From: Erythroxylum novogranatense | Taxonomy: Eukaryota > Streptophyta > Magnoliopsida > Malpighiales > Erythroxylaceae | Assembly: GCA_029891385.1 (NCBI GenBank) | Contig: CM057234.1 | Span: 24,166,350 to 24,230,349 of the forward strand | Length of the DNA: 64,000 nt | Direction of reading: 5' to 3' | Part shown: positions 44,733 to 55,293 of the stretch, piece after piece | Position numbering within the stretch: position 1 is the first letter of the stretch | Layout of the letters: each line of letters opens with the position of its first letter | The notes under the pieces: model-generated | The model's input: the letters and a program-made list of their open reading frames with translations, nothing else | Databases searched by the model: none | What the model was told of the DNA's origin: nothing | Made by a program: the position numbers and the translations under genes

Positions 44733-45657
44733 TCATGGATAGGGAAAACTAGCATAGGAGTCCAAGTCACATCTTCTAACCTGAGAGATATGGGTGATCA
44801 GTGCTGCATAAGGCATTCCTGTATGTCGGACTAATTTTCCTTTCAGCTGTCCACGTAATAAGCTTGCTTTTCTCCTCATCATTTGAATAATCAAACTCGA
44901 AAAGTTTATTTTTCGACCCTCCTCCATATGCCACAAAATTTCCTTATCCAAGGCAGTGATCTGATTATTGCTAGCCTTCTTAGGAAACACAACTCTGTTA
45001 ACAGCGTAATGCAATAAACGATAATTTAAAGGTAAATCCATTGCCTCAAATGGAGGGGAATGGTCGGAACATAGCCGAATCAACAAGTCAGCACCTTTTT
45101 CCTCAGTATAGCCGAAATTTTCTTCGGCTTCCTCATCAGTATCGCCCTCAGCATTTCTTAAAATCTCATAATCAATAAACGATGCTCTAGGCCTAACTCC
45201 TCCTCTAGGCAAATTAAACATCGTACATAAGTCTGATTCACTGAGATAGAAAGCTTTCCCGTTAATTTTTGAAGACAAGAGAACTCCTTATTCAACATTG
45301 CTTCTAATCACAAACAGATTTGCATAAAATTCCTTTACCACTTCTTCATAGATAATATCATGAAAACCTAAAAACTCTTTTAACCCAAGATTCACAATTT
45401 CAGAAAATACCTCCGAGAACTCACTTCTATCAAGCTCAATCCAATCAAATATCATAGAGGGAATTAAGACTTCGTCTTTCAATACCTTGTAATACACATT
45501 TTGAGCATCCCTCGAGATTTAATCTAGGTTCAAGAACATCATCCTCCTTGTCGATCTCCTCTCAAGAAGACCTACGAACCCGTGGCTTTGGAGGAACCTG
45601 AGGATCTTGAGATGGAGTGGATTCTTTTCCTTTTTGAGAAGTTTTTCTTGGAGCCAT
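44733..45657 (-). pseudogene. Copia-B extra ORF after pol (putative plant transposon protein-like domain)
   Basis: An ORF separate from pol, on the same strand, starting MAPRKTSQKGKE at 45657. An in-frame TGA follows at codon 32 and a frameshift near 45500. Next come EEVVKEFYANLFVIRSN (45288-45350), a break, and then an open stretch 45278-44733 with FYLSESDLCTMFNLPRGG and FPPKKAS-like LHYAVNRVVFPKK, LLRGQLKGKLVRHTGMPYAA. The E-FYANL...INGKAFYLSE arrangement recalls the putative plant transposon protein domain (Pfam PF20167 as I recall), common near plant retroelements. No transmembrane segment is evident, so it is not obviously envelope-like. Function unknown. Confidence 0.6.
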
Positions 45658-45821
45658 GGAAGATCTAGAGAGAAGGAGTAAGAAAACGCAGATTTGGGGT
45701 TAGGGTCTTAAGAAGGGGTTTTCGAAAAGAGGGAAGGATTAGAGAAGGTAATGAGTGGGTAGTGAGTGGGTGAAGGTTGAAAATGGATGGGTGAAGGAGA
45801 TTTAAGGAGTATGTGCAGAAC

Positions 45822-45991
45822 AAGTCGAGTTGAGAGAAAGGGTTTAGGGTTTTGAGGGAGAAAATCTGCGGAGAAGATGAAGAGGAAAGGTTTTTAAAAA
45901 AGCCTTCGTCCAGTAATAAGTCGACTTGTTTCCAAAATAAGTCGACTTATCGACCTTAATAAGTCGAGTTGTTTTCCAAATAAGTCGAGTT
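45822..45991 (-). promoter_or_regulatory. Second AAGTCGACTT/AAGTCGAGTT cluster upstream of the extra ORF
   Basis: Perfect AAGTCGACTT at 45918 and 45939; AAGTCGAGTT at 45961 and 45982 (spacings 21, 22, 21 bp) and again at 45822. On the minus strand this lies about 260-335 bp before the ATG at 45657. A CT-rich leader-like segment and an acceptor-like TCTTCTCCGCAG (complement of 45866-45877) lie between. It resembles the LTR array and could be an internal promoter or enhancer; inference only. Confidence 0.55.
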
Positions 45992-46249
45992 ATTTTCTGA
46001 TTTTCTGTTTGCCCAAGACACTAATTTCCTCATACCTCGACTTGATGATGGTCCAGTCAAACAGTATGTCCAAAATTCCCGAATAATTCATTTAAATTTT
46101 CCTAAGTAAACAACACGATGAATGTATCTTCGGATGTGATTGCATAAATGCCTTAAATTTTGACCATTTGATGTAAATGTAACCAAACATAAACTCAACC
46201 AAATGAATGTAAATCACACATTCCTAGTCTCAATTTAATATTCACAAAC

Positions 46250-47638
46250 ACATCTTCCTTAAGCGGTTTAGTAAAATATCAGCCAATTGATCATTAGTAG
46301 AAACATGCTTCAAAACAATGTCACCTTTCAAGCAATGATCACGAATAAAATGATGTCTAATTTCAATGTGCTTTGTCCTACTATGCAATATAGGATTTTA
46401 CTTAAACAAATTGCACTTGTATTATCACAATAAATAGGAATATTTTTAACCATAATACCATAATCTAGCAATTGATGTTTAATCCAAAGAACTTGGGCAC
46501 AAGCACTTCCAAATGCTACATATTCAGATTCAAGAAGGAAATGGCTACACCGACTTGCTTTTACTAGCCCAAGAAATTAAAGATGAACCTAAGAAATGAC
46601 ACAATCCACTAGTACTTTTTCTATCAATTCTACAGCCACCATGATCAAGATCACTATATGCATACAAATCAAATGAATCACAACTAGGATACCACAAACC
46701 ATGATTGACAGTTCTACTCAAATATCTAAAAATTCTTTTGCATGCACTCAAATGTGAAACCAGACATGATTGAAATCGCACATAGACATGTGGCAAACAT
46801 GATATCGTGTCTAGAAGCGATTAAATATAAAAGAGAGCCGATCATACCTCTATAGAGTTTTGATCAACGCCTTCTTCATTTTCATGTTTTCCAAGACCAG
46901 ATTTGTCGCCATTGGTGTTGCTGCCACTTTGCATCCATCCATTTTAAATTTCTTAAGAAGTTCCTTGGTGTACTTTGATTGATGGATGAAAATGCCATTT
47001 TTTTGTTGCTTGATTTGCAATCCTAGAAAGAACTTGAGTTCTCCCATCATGCTCATTTCAAACTCACCTTGCATTAAATCACTAAATTCCTTACACAAAA
47101 ATTCATTAGTAGCACCAAACACAATATCATCAACATAAATTTGACAAATAAGCATATCATGATCAACATGTTTAATAAACAAAGTATTATCTATCTTACC
47201 ACGAACATATCCATGTTGAGTTAGAAATGTACTTAACCTCTCATACCAAGCTCTAGGTGCTTGCTTTAGTCCATAAAGTGCCTTCTTGAGTTTGTATACG
47301 TAATCTGGATGCTCATGGTCTTCAAATCCCGACGGTTGCTTGACATAGACTTCTTCTTGAATATACCCATTTAGAAATGCGCTCTTGACGTCTATTTGAT
47401 TTAATTTGATCCTTTTATGTGACGCGAAAGCACATAGCAATCTAATTGCTTCCAAACGAGCCACAGGAGCATATGTTTCATTGTAATCAAGACCTTCTTC
47501 TTGATAAAATCCTTGAGCCACTAACCTTGATTTATTTTTGATTGCTTCACCATTCTCATCGTATTTAATCCGATTTACCCACTTGACTCCAATGATGGTC
47601 TTATCCTTTGGTGGAGCTACCAAATCCCAAACATCATT
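46250..47638 (-). pseudogene. Copia-B reverse transcriptase and RNase H
   Basis: Open frame 46850-47623 carries VGVKWV-like IIGVKWVNRIKYDENGE, KSRLVAQGFYQEEGLDY, NQIDVKSAFLNGYIQEEVY, LKKALYGLKQAPRAWYERL and the catalytic QIYVDDIVFGATN (near 47140). A frameshift near 46860 leads to RNase H pieces in other frames (YAYSDLDHGGCRIDRKSTSG, LLESEYVAFGSA, YCDNTSAICLSK, FTKPLKED) down to about 46250. A TGA at 47638 separates it from the integrase end. Confidence 0.9.
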
Positions 47639-49224
47639 TCACTTAAACTGATTAAGCTCCTCTTGCATAGCTAAAAGCCAATTCTCATCTTTAAGCGCTT
47701 CTTCTATATTTTTGGGTTCCACCAATGAAATAAAAGCTGAATTACTCATATTCTCATAAATGTTTCTCCTAGTCCTTACTCCAACATTCAAATCACCGAT
47801 CACTTGCTCCATAGGATGATTCTTTGCTTTTGCCCAAGATTTAGTGTCGGGTACATGGTTTTCTTCATCCAGCTTCAATTCCTCAATCTTGGATTCAATT
47901 TCTTCAAATTTATTACGAACTACTGCATCATCATCAAAACAAACCTTTCTCGGGGGTGAAATTATTTCATCAAATTTAACATGTATACTTTCTTCAACAC
48001 ATTTAGTCCTATTATTATAAACTCTAAAAGCCTTACTAGTTTGAGAATAACCAATAAATACACCAATATCGGATTTAGAATCGAATTTTCCTAAATTACT
48101 CTTTCCATTATTATGTATAAAAACTTTACAACCAAATGGATGAAAATAGGAAATGTTGGGTCTCTTACCTTTCCGAGTTCGTAGGGTGTCATATTTTGTC
48201 TCTTCGCAAATGTACCCTATTGATGATGTAGCATGCGGTGTCGATCGCTTCCCAAAATGATTTAGGAAGATTGTACTCATTTAGCATAGTCCTGCTCATT
48301 TCTTCAAGTGAGCGATTCTTCCTTTCCACCACACCATTTTGTTGCGGTGTTCTTGGTGTAGAGAAGTTGTGCTCCATACCGTATTTGTCGCAAAGATTTT
48401 CGAAAGGTTCACATTCGAATTCTCCTCCATGATCGATTCTAATTGCAACTATAGATGATTTTTTCATTTTGAACCAATCTACACCATTTGGTAAATTCAT
48501 TAATGGCATCATTTTTATTAGCAAGAAATCTTACCCAAGTAAATCTAGAGAAATCATCTACAATCACTAGGACATATAATTTTCTACTAAGACTAGCATG
48601 CCTAGATGGTCCAATTAAATCCATATGCACAAGTTCAAGAATTCTAGATGTGCAAATTTCTTTCTTTGGTTTAAAAGATGCTCTAACATGTTTTCCTTTC
48701 AAACATGACTCACACAAATGATCTTTAACAAATTTAATCTTAGGCAAACCTCTTACAATGTCATTCTTTGAAAGCTTAGAAATTAAAGGCAACGGTGCAT
48801 GTCCTAATTTCCTATGCCATAAAAATGCATTTTCTTCTAGTGTCACTAGGCATTTTTCATTGAAAGAACTATCATCATGCAGATCTACAATGTACGTATT
48901 ACCATGTCTTAAACCAATAAAAGCTATATGATCATCCTTCTTAACCATGCAATGTGATGATTCAAAACTTACATTAAAATTCATGTCACAAAGTTGAGAA
49001 ACACTTAGCAGATTATGTTTCAACCCATCAACAAGCAAAACATTGTCAATGGTTGGCAAAGGTTCCTTACCCACTTTACCAATTCCTATGACCTTACCTT
49101 TGTTGTTGTCTCCGAAAGTGACAAATCCTTGATTCTTTGGTTGAATTTCCACAAAAAGGTTTTTGTCTCCACTCATGTGTCTTGAACACCCGCCATCGAT
49201 GTACCGAAAGTGCTTGACGACCTT
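47639..49224 (-). pseudogene. Copia-B protease and integrase
   Basis: The protease begins HFRYIDGGCSRHMSGDKNLF (about 49150-49210), in the same frame as gag after one TGA. The active-site triplet reads D-G-G instead of the usual D-S/T-G. GAG-pre-integrase follows (FLWHRKLGHAPLPLISKL, with CESCLKGKH as zinc ligands), then the integrase core: MDLIGPSRHASLSRKLYV, VIVDDFSRFTW, DHGGEFE and FSTPRTPQQNGVVERKNRSL, giving D,D,E. Frameshifts lie near 48470 (in a run of T/A) and near 48200-48270. Integrase inserts the cDNA. Confidence 0.9.
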
Positions 49225-50874
49225 TCATTCTTTGCTTGTACCTACAATATCAACGTTCTTTCTTCTTATAGGTACCCAAGCCATTTTGGGTCCATTTTGG
49301 TTAGCCATATAAACCACGTTGGGTGGTGTTGTGCCTTTTATAACCCAAATTTTCTTTATCTTAACACATCTTCTAGTACTTTTGCAAACAAGTTCTATGT
49401 GGCCATCTTTCAAACATCTAGCACATTGTGCAACTTTTCCATCTTTAGTAAATTTTGAAATTAAAGAACATTCTCTGTTATATGGATCATATCCTAAACC
49501 ATGTTTGGAGATAGTATATCTTTGTAAAGACAATAGTTCTTCAAACTTAGCATTTCCACCAGCAAACTTTCCAACCACATAAGAAAATTCTTTTCGAAGT
49601 CTATCAAGTTCGCAAATAAGATTTTCTTTTTCAATAAGACATGCGGAATGATCTTCTTTTGAGCTATCTAAATCATCAATTGTTTCATGTAGAACACTAT
49701 TTTCAGCAATCAATTCACGTATTTTCTTTCTTAATTTTTTGTTAATCTCAATAGCTTCTTCAAAATCAGCTTGTAGAGAATCAAAAGAATCTTGTAGATC
49801 TTGGTCATTGAGAGTTACCTCATTTTCATCATCGCTTGATGAACTTTTTGCCATAAGCGCCAAATTGTTTTCTTCGTCACTTTGGTAGGCTTCCTCATCG
49901 TCACTCCAAGTGACTACCAAGCTAGTCTTCTTTTTACCTTTTTCGTATTTGTCATTTTTCTGAAAGTTCGATGTTGATGACGAGCTTTTGCACTCTCTTG
50001 CGAGATGTCCCCTTTTTCCACATCTCCAACATTCTTCGTTACCTTTCTTTTCATCATAGCCTTTTGTTTTTCTTTTAGTGCCGAATCTCTTTCTTTCTAC
50101 CTGTTTTCCGCCATTTAATTCTTTCCTTCGGTTTTTGAGAAGTCCTTTGAACTTCTTTAAATTTCTGGCGTACATAGCGATTTCCTCATCTTCTTCGTCT
50201 TCATCTAGTTCCTCATCACTTTCATCAAAAGAGGTGTTAGCTTTAAAAGCAATAGATTTTTTAGGCTTACCTGTACCTCCTCTGGATTTGAGAATTATCT
50301 CATAGTTGATGAGAGATCCTACTAAAGCATTGAATTCTAGATGGTTTAGATCCTTCGACTCCATGATTGCGGTGACTTGAGAGTCCCATTCCTTAGGTAA
50401 TGAACGAAGAATCTTCTTTACCTTCTCACTATCCGTCATGTGCTTTCCCAGGTTGCCTAAGCCATTTATAATTTCTGCAAAACGGTCAAGCATTATAGAA
50501 ATTGACTCACCTTCCTTCATTACGAACATCTCATAGTCGTGGAGAAGCATGTTGATTTTTGTCTCCCGAACTTGATTTGTCCCTTCATGAGTGACTCGAA
50601 GTCTCTCCCACATTTCCTTGGCAGTGGTGCAAGAATTTACCCGGTTTCTTTCCTCAACCGTTAATGCACAGTATATCAGCTTCATAGCTTTGGCGTTGAT
50701 GTAAGCTTGCTTCCAATCGTTATCATCATACTCCAGCTCAGTTTTCAACTCACCATTTTCTTTTAGAGGAGCTTGAAGTCCGAAGATAATGATCTTCCAG
50801 TATTCAACTCCCTCGCTTATAATGTGGTATTTCATAGGATTTTTCCATGAAGAATAGTTAGAGCCATTAAACAA
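49225..50874 (-). CDS. Copia-B gag (549 aa, intact)
   Basis: MFNGSNYSSWKNPMKYHI is the start of the UBN2/DUF4219-type capsid domain, with KEMWERLRVTHEGTNQVRE and YEMFVMKEGESISIMLDRF following to about residue 190. An acidic stretch (about 215-235) is followed by a lysine/arginine-rich part and a CCHC zinc knuckle CWRCGKRGHLAREC (about residue 285). A long charged coiled-coil region (about 350-450) comes next, and a second knuckle-like CARCLKDGHIELVC near residue 490. The protein would form the virus-like particle and bind element RNA. It ends at a TGA, after which the protease continues in the same frame, so the stop is probably a mutation (or a site of suppressed termination). Only about 75 nt separate it from the primer binding site. 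Confidence 0.85.
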   Translation of the reverse strand: MFNGSNYSSWKNPMKYHIISEGVEYWKIIIFGLQAPLKENGELKTELEYDDNDWKQAYINAKAMKLIYCALTVEERNRVNSCTTAKEMWERLRVTHEGTNQVRETKINMLLHDYEMFVMKEGESISIMLDRFAEIINGLGNLGKHMTDSEKVKKILRSLPKEWDSQVTAIMESKDLNHLEFNALVGSLINYEIILKSRGGTGKPKKSIAFKANTSFDESDEELDEDEEDEEIAMYARNLKKFKGLLKNRRKELNGGKQVERKRFGTKRKTKGYDEKKGNEECWRCGKRGHLARECKSSSSTSNFQKNDKYEKGKKKTSLVVTWSDDEEAYQSDEENNLALMAKSSSSDDENEVTLNDQDLQDSFDSLQADFEEAIEINKKLRKKIRELIAENSVLHETIDDLDSSKEDHSACLIEKENLICELDRLRKEFSYVVGKFAGGNAKFEELLSLQRYTISKHGLGYDPYNRECSLISKFTKDGKVAQCARCLKDGHIELVCKSTRRCVKIKKIWVIKGTTPPNVVYMANQNGPKMAWVPIRRKNVDIVGTSKE

Positions 50875-50937
50875 AGGAGGTCGGTTATTAGTATTACCTT
50901 CTTCCGCTTAGGTTGTTGTGTGCCATCCAGATACTTC

Positions 50938-50948
50938 GCCCGATACCA
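50938..50948 (-). other. Copia-B primer binding site
   Basis: TGGTATCGGGC on the minus strand, 2 bp after the 5' LTR end. It resembles the initiator Met tRNA complement TGGTATCAGAGC with changes after position 7. Confidence 0.75.
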
Positions 50949-51427
50949 ATTGTAAGTGATCTAGAAGGGGGGGTTGAATAGATCTTAAAATTCTTTGAAA
51001 ATTTCTACAAGAAAATCAGAAGTTAAACACACAAAAATAATTTAAATAAACTTAAATGAAATAGTATAGGGAAGAAGATCAAACACTGCTTTTATAGAGG
51101 TTCGGTGCTAAGACCCACGCCCTCTACCTAAGCTCCCACTTAGGATTTTGCCAATCACTTTATTTGCACACTTTGTAGTTGAGTGTGAACTTTTACAACT
51201 TCACTTGAATTCGCTCAAGCAACCTTTACACACGATTTGTATTACGCACAAATCCTACCTCCCGTGACCTTTCCTTCTAGCCACTCAATTTTAACAACAC
51301 AATGTAAAATTGAAGAACAAATGCTCAAGGTAATTTGTAACAATATAAGAGCAATAATGAGCAATGTGAAGCAATAAGAGAGTATTTGAGCTTATGGAAC
51401 TTATATATCATCTCCTTGCTTCATCCT

Positions 51428-51437
51428 CTATTTATAG
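51428..51437 (-). promoter_or_regulatory. Copia-B LTR TATA box
   Basis: CTATAAATAG on the minus strand, matching the plant TATA consensus, conserved in the 3' LTR (43392-43401). The palindrome array lies 120 to 360 bp upstream. Confidence 0.7.
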
Positions 51438-51558
51438 TCAAAGAAATATAGCTGTTGGAGCTCTTCTAGCCGTTGCTTGATTTGATATAGCCGTTGCTTG
51501 ATCTTCTCCATTCCATTTTTAGCAAATTGGACCGTTGGAGCTGAATCTGTGCTTCAAT

Positions 51559-51795
51559 AAGTCGACTTGTCTAATACATAAGTCGACTTGTTTCAATCAT
51601 TTACGTAAAACATGTACCTCCGCTCTCTAATAAGTCGACTTGTTATGTATAAGTCGACTTGTTTCCCTCGATAAGTCGACTTGTTTCCCGATAAGTCGAC
51701 TTGTTTATCCCGATAAGTCGACTTGTTTGCTATAAGTCGACTTGTCTCGAGTTCATCTTCATATGTAAGCCATCTTGTAATGTGTAAGTCTAATT
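51559..51795. repeat. Phased AAGTCGACTT array in the 5' LTR (8 perfect, 1 decayed)
   Basis: Starts at 51559, 51580, 51632, 51651, 51673, 51693, 51715 and 51734, plus the degenerate AAGTCTAATT at 51786. The spacings (21, 52, 19, 22, 20, 22, 19, 52) repeat those of the 3' LTR to within 1 bp. Confidence 0.95.
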
Positions 51796-52037
51796 TGTTT
51801 AGCCTTCAATAGTAACATTCGCTCAAATCCTCTAGAATCTTCATATTTTATGCCACTTATACTTAGAATGAACCTGCTTTCTTGATTTTTCAATAATTAA
51901 ACATTTGCTCATCTTGTTTTGCATGATTCTTTCCTTGAGTAACACCTGAAATAATTTCTTAACTAATTCTAGATATTTTATTATTATCAAAACATAAAGG
52001 GATTTAATTTGTCAACCACCATTGATCCAACAACGCA

Positions 52038-53394
52038 TGCGTTCAACCTCCTCTTGTATTTTAGGTGCTTGTTCCTTTGAAAGTTTGATTCCATGTCTAG
52101 TAGGAGTAAAACCCCTCTTAGAATCTTGCATGGCAAACTTATTAAGCATATTCTCAATGTAGGTTAGTTGAGACAAAGCTATCTGCTTGCTCTTTCGATC
52201 CCTTATAAGTTTGATCCCTAGAACATAGGTAGCCTCTTCCAAATCCTTCATTGAAAACTGTTCATTTAGCCATCCCTTAATCGCAGATAACATTCCCACA
52301 TCATTCCCAATGAGCAGAATGTCATCAACATACAGGATTAGGAAAGTAACCTTACCTTCTTGTATTCTTTTATAAACACAAGGCTCATCTAGGTTTTGTA
52401 TGAACCCATATGTTTTGATAGCCTTATCAAACCTAATGTTCCAAGACCTAGATGCTTGCTTAAGTCCATAAATGGACCTTTGCAACTTACAAACCTTATG
52501 CTCATTACCTGGCTTAATGAATCCTTCTGGTTGGGCCATATAAATGGTCTCCTCAAGATCCCCATTAAGAAATGCAGTCTTGACATCCATTTGCCATATT
52601 TCATAATCGAAATAGGTTGCTATGGCCAAAAGAATCCTGATGGACTTAAGCATGGCAACCGGAGAAAAAGTCTCCTCATAGTCTATACCCTCCTTTTGAG
52701 TATAGCCTTTAGCTACCAATCTAGCTTTAAAGGTCTCTACCTTTCCATCCGATCCCCTTTTCCTTTTGTAGATCCATTTACACCCTATGGCTTTTAGACC
52801 TAGTGGTAAATCTACAAAGACCCAGACTTCATTATTATACATAGAATCTATTTCTGATTCCATCGCCTTGAGCCATTTTCCTACATCAACATCATTAATA
52901 GCCTGTGTATACGTAATGGGATCTATTTCTTCTTGGTCCGAGATGGCAATTAAGCCTTCTCCTAAACCCAGATACCTATCTGGCTGTCTCACAACCCTCC
53001 CACTATGTCTAGGCATACCTTGATGTTCAGGTTGCACTTCTGATTCAACTCTTAAATCCATTTCGACATCTTGTTCTGTCATATTCAAAACAACTATTGG
53101 TTTGGATGAAATAGCTAACTCCTTTAGTACTACTTCACTTCTTCCTTTGTGATTTTTCACAAACTCTTCCTCTAAGAAGATTGCATTTGTCGACACAAAT
53201 ACCTTTTTATCATGAGGACTGTAAAAATAGTACCATCGAGTTCCCGTAGGATATCCTACAAACAAACATACTTCTGACCTTGGTTCCATCTTTGTGGATT
53301 CAGCCTTTAAAACATGGGCTGGGCAGCCCCAAGTCCTCAAATGCCTCAATGAAGGCACTCGGCCAGTCCACAACTCCCTAGGTGTTTTAGGCAC
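52038..53394 (-). pseudogene. Copia-A integrase end and reverse transcriptase (long open frame)
   Basis: Open from the integrase tail (PRELWTGRVPSLRHLRTWGC, GYPTGTRWYYFYSP) through RT: WLKAMESEIDSMYNNEVW, KARLVAKGYTQKEGIDYEE, WQMDVKTAFLNGDLEETIY, RSIYGLKQASRSWNIRFDK and the catalytic LILYVDDILLIGND (about 52310-52350), then LSQLTYIENMLNKFAMQDSK. It is cut by the Copia-B insertion after EEVERMR; the last few residues of the open frame come from the inserted LTR. RT continues at 42917. Apart from the insertion this part looks well preserved. Confidence 0.9.
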
Positions 53395-54357
53395 CGATTT
53401 GGACGGAGCAAAGTTAAGAAGATATGTTGTCGTTTGTATGGCATATCCCCATAATGATTCTGGAAGTAGCGTAGGACATCATTGATCTTACCATTTCCAA
53501 TAGAGTTCTATTTCTTCTCTCTGCTACACCATTCTGTTGAGGTGTACGAGGAGCTGAAAAATTGGAAACAATTCCATTGTCAATTAAATATTGCTGGATC
53601 TCTCCAGATAAATACTCACCACCTCGATCTGATCGAAGCTGTTTTAATGGCTTGCCAAGTTACTTCTCAGCTTCATCTTTGAATTCTTTGAACTTTTCAA
53701 AAGATTCACTCTTTTTATGCATCAAATACAAATAGCCATGTCTTGAGTAATCATCTATAAAATTATGAAATATTCATAACCTCCTCTAGCTTGTACATTC
53801 ATGGGCCCACACACATCAAGATGTACCAGTCCAATGTGGATTCAGATCTGTTTCCTTTAGAAGGAAATGAGGCTTTGGTCATTTTCCTTCAATACAAGAT
53901 TCACGGTGGGTAATGGATCACTATCAAGCCCATAAGGATCCCATCCTTTACTAGCTTTGTCAAGTCTTTTCGATTGATATGACCCATTCTTAAGTGTCAC
54001 AGATACTTTGAATTAATGCTAGAGATTTTGGATTGTCTTGGTTTTATCAATTCTGTGGTGTTTGGTGAGCCTTTCATAGGTTCTATAAAAAACAATCCCT
54101 GTTTAATTATCTCATCATAAATAAAATCCTTATTCTCATATATTGAAACAACCTTTTCAAAATATAAGGAATAACTAGATTTTATTATACAAAAAATAGA
54201 AATCATGTTCCTTAAAATCATTGACATGTAATAAACATCCTCCAAATATAAGACCACTAGGAAAGTCCAAGATAACTACTCCCACTGATTCTGCTGAAAC
54301 ATAGGAACCATCTACTATCTTGACTTGAAACTGACCTTTAGGTAGTATTTTCTATTG
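53395..54357 (-). pseudogene. Copia-A GAG-pre-integrase and integrase core, decayed
   Basis: Pieces in several frames: FGGCLLHVNDFKEHDFYFL near 54200, GLVHLDVCGPMNVQARGGYE and YFINFIDDYSRHGYLYLMHK with the first catalytic Asp (about 53720-53830), LRSDRGGEYLSGEIQQYL with the second (about 53590-53640), and NFSAPRTPQQNGVAERRNRT with the Glu (about 53510-53570). Stops and single-base shifts separate them. Confidence 0.8.
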
Positions 54358-55293
54358 CTAGAACCCTTGCAAAGAATTACAAACATGGTTAGTAGCTCCT
54401 GAATCTAATATCCAAGAAGTAGATAAATCTGCCACATTTCTAGTTCCTAACAAACTTAGGAAGCCCATACCTTGTTTGCTTTTGAGGGACTCTAGGTAGA
54501 CTAGACAGTTTCTTTTCCAGTGGCCCATCTTATCACTGTGGAAACACTTTCCTTTGATGTTCTCTTTGGCCTTCTTTTTCATGGATTTGGCCTTGACCCC
54601 TGTTTGGGCCTTCTTTTTCATTGGACCCTTCTTCTTTTCCTTGCCCTTACCTTTGGGCTTAGAAGAAGAAGCTACATTAGCTTCTGGCCCATGAGCCTTA
54701 ATATTCAATATCTCCTCCGTGCTCTAGAGGGTATTCATCAACTCACTCAAGGTGTAATCCTTGCTGTTGAGCTCATAGTCCGACTTAAACTGCTGAAAAG
54801 AAGAGTTTAAGCTATTGATGATCATAATCATCTGCGTGTCCGCATCCATATCCGCCCCAAGCATCTTAGCCTCAGTGACCGCAGAGATTACCTTCATCAT
54901 GTAATCCCGCACAGGTTCACCAGGTTTCTGTCTGAGATCATGAAAGGTTTGGATAGCTTTCACTCTTGCAGACCTAGTCCTCACACCAAACATCCCATGT
55001 AGGTGATGGACCATTGCACTAGCAGTTTTTATACAAGCAATTTGCTTTTGCAACATGCCGCTGACAGAAGCCAAAATAAAAAACTTAGTGTTCTTGTCAG
55101 CATTCTGCCAACGCTCATATTGTTGGACTTGCTCAGGAGTTGAATCTCCACTTGGAGGTGTAGGCTCATTTTCAGTTAACACCCATGAAATACGTTCATA
55201 TTGAAGAACAATGTCAAGGTTATGTCTCCATTCATTAAAATTGTCTCCGTTTTTCAATTTATTATTAGTCAAGAGCAGGGTGAGTGGATTCAT
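54358..55293 (-). pseudogene. Copia-A gag and protease start
   Basis: MNPLTLLLTNNKLKNGDNFN begins a UBN2-type gag (residues about 1-190) with FNEWRHNLDIVLQYERISWV and FHDLRQKPGEPVRDYMMKVI. A TAG at 54724 (probably from CAG) interrupts it. After that come a lysine-rich region and a zinc knuckle read as CFHSDKMGHWKRNC, in which the second Cys has become Ser. The aspartic protease start WILDSGATNHVC (about 54390-54425) has a normal D-S-G. The frame then stops at 54358. It would encode capsid and polyprotein protease. Confidence 0.85.

Larger units (their letters stand above)
42918..52032 (-). mobile_element. Copia-B: SIRE-type Ty1/Copia retrotransposon with extra ORF (9,115 bp)
   Basis: Complete element on the minus strand inserted in Copia-A pol. 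5' LTR 50951-52032 (1,082 bp), 3' LTR 42918-43994 (1,077 bp), both TGTAAGTGATC...ATCCAACA or close. The 5-bp duplication ACGCA is at 42913-42917 and 52033-52037. Primer binding site 50938-50948, gag 49225-50874, pol down to about 46250, an additional ORF region 44733-45657 and polypurine tract 43995-44006. The large gag with coiled coil and the extra post-pol ORF fit the SIRE/Maximus lineage. LTRs are nearly identical, so it is the youngest full element here, yet pol has several breaks. Confidence 0.93.
50951..52032 (-). mobile_element. Copia-B 5' LTR
   Basis: 1,082 bp, TGTAAGTGATC at 50951 to GATCCAACA at 52032, beside the duplication ACGCA. Transcription would run on the minus strand from a TATA box at 51437-51428. 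The stretch from there to 50951 would be R-U5. Confidence 0.93.
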
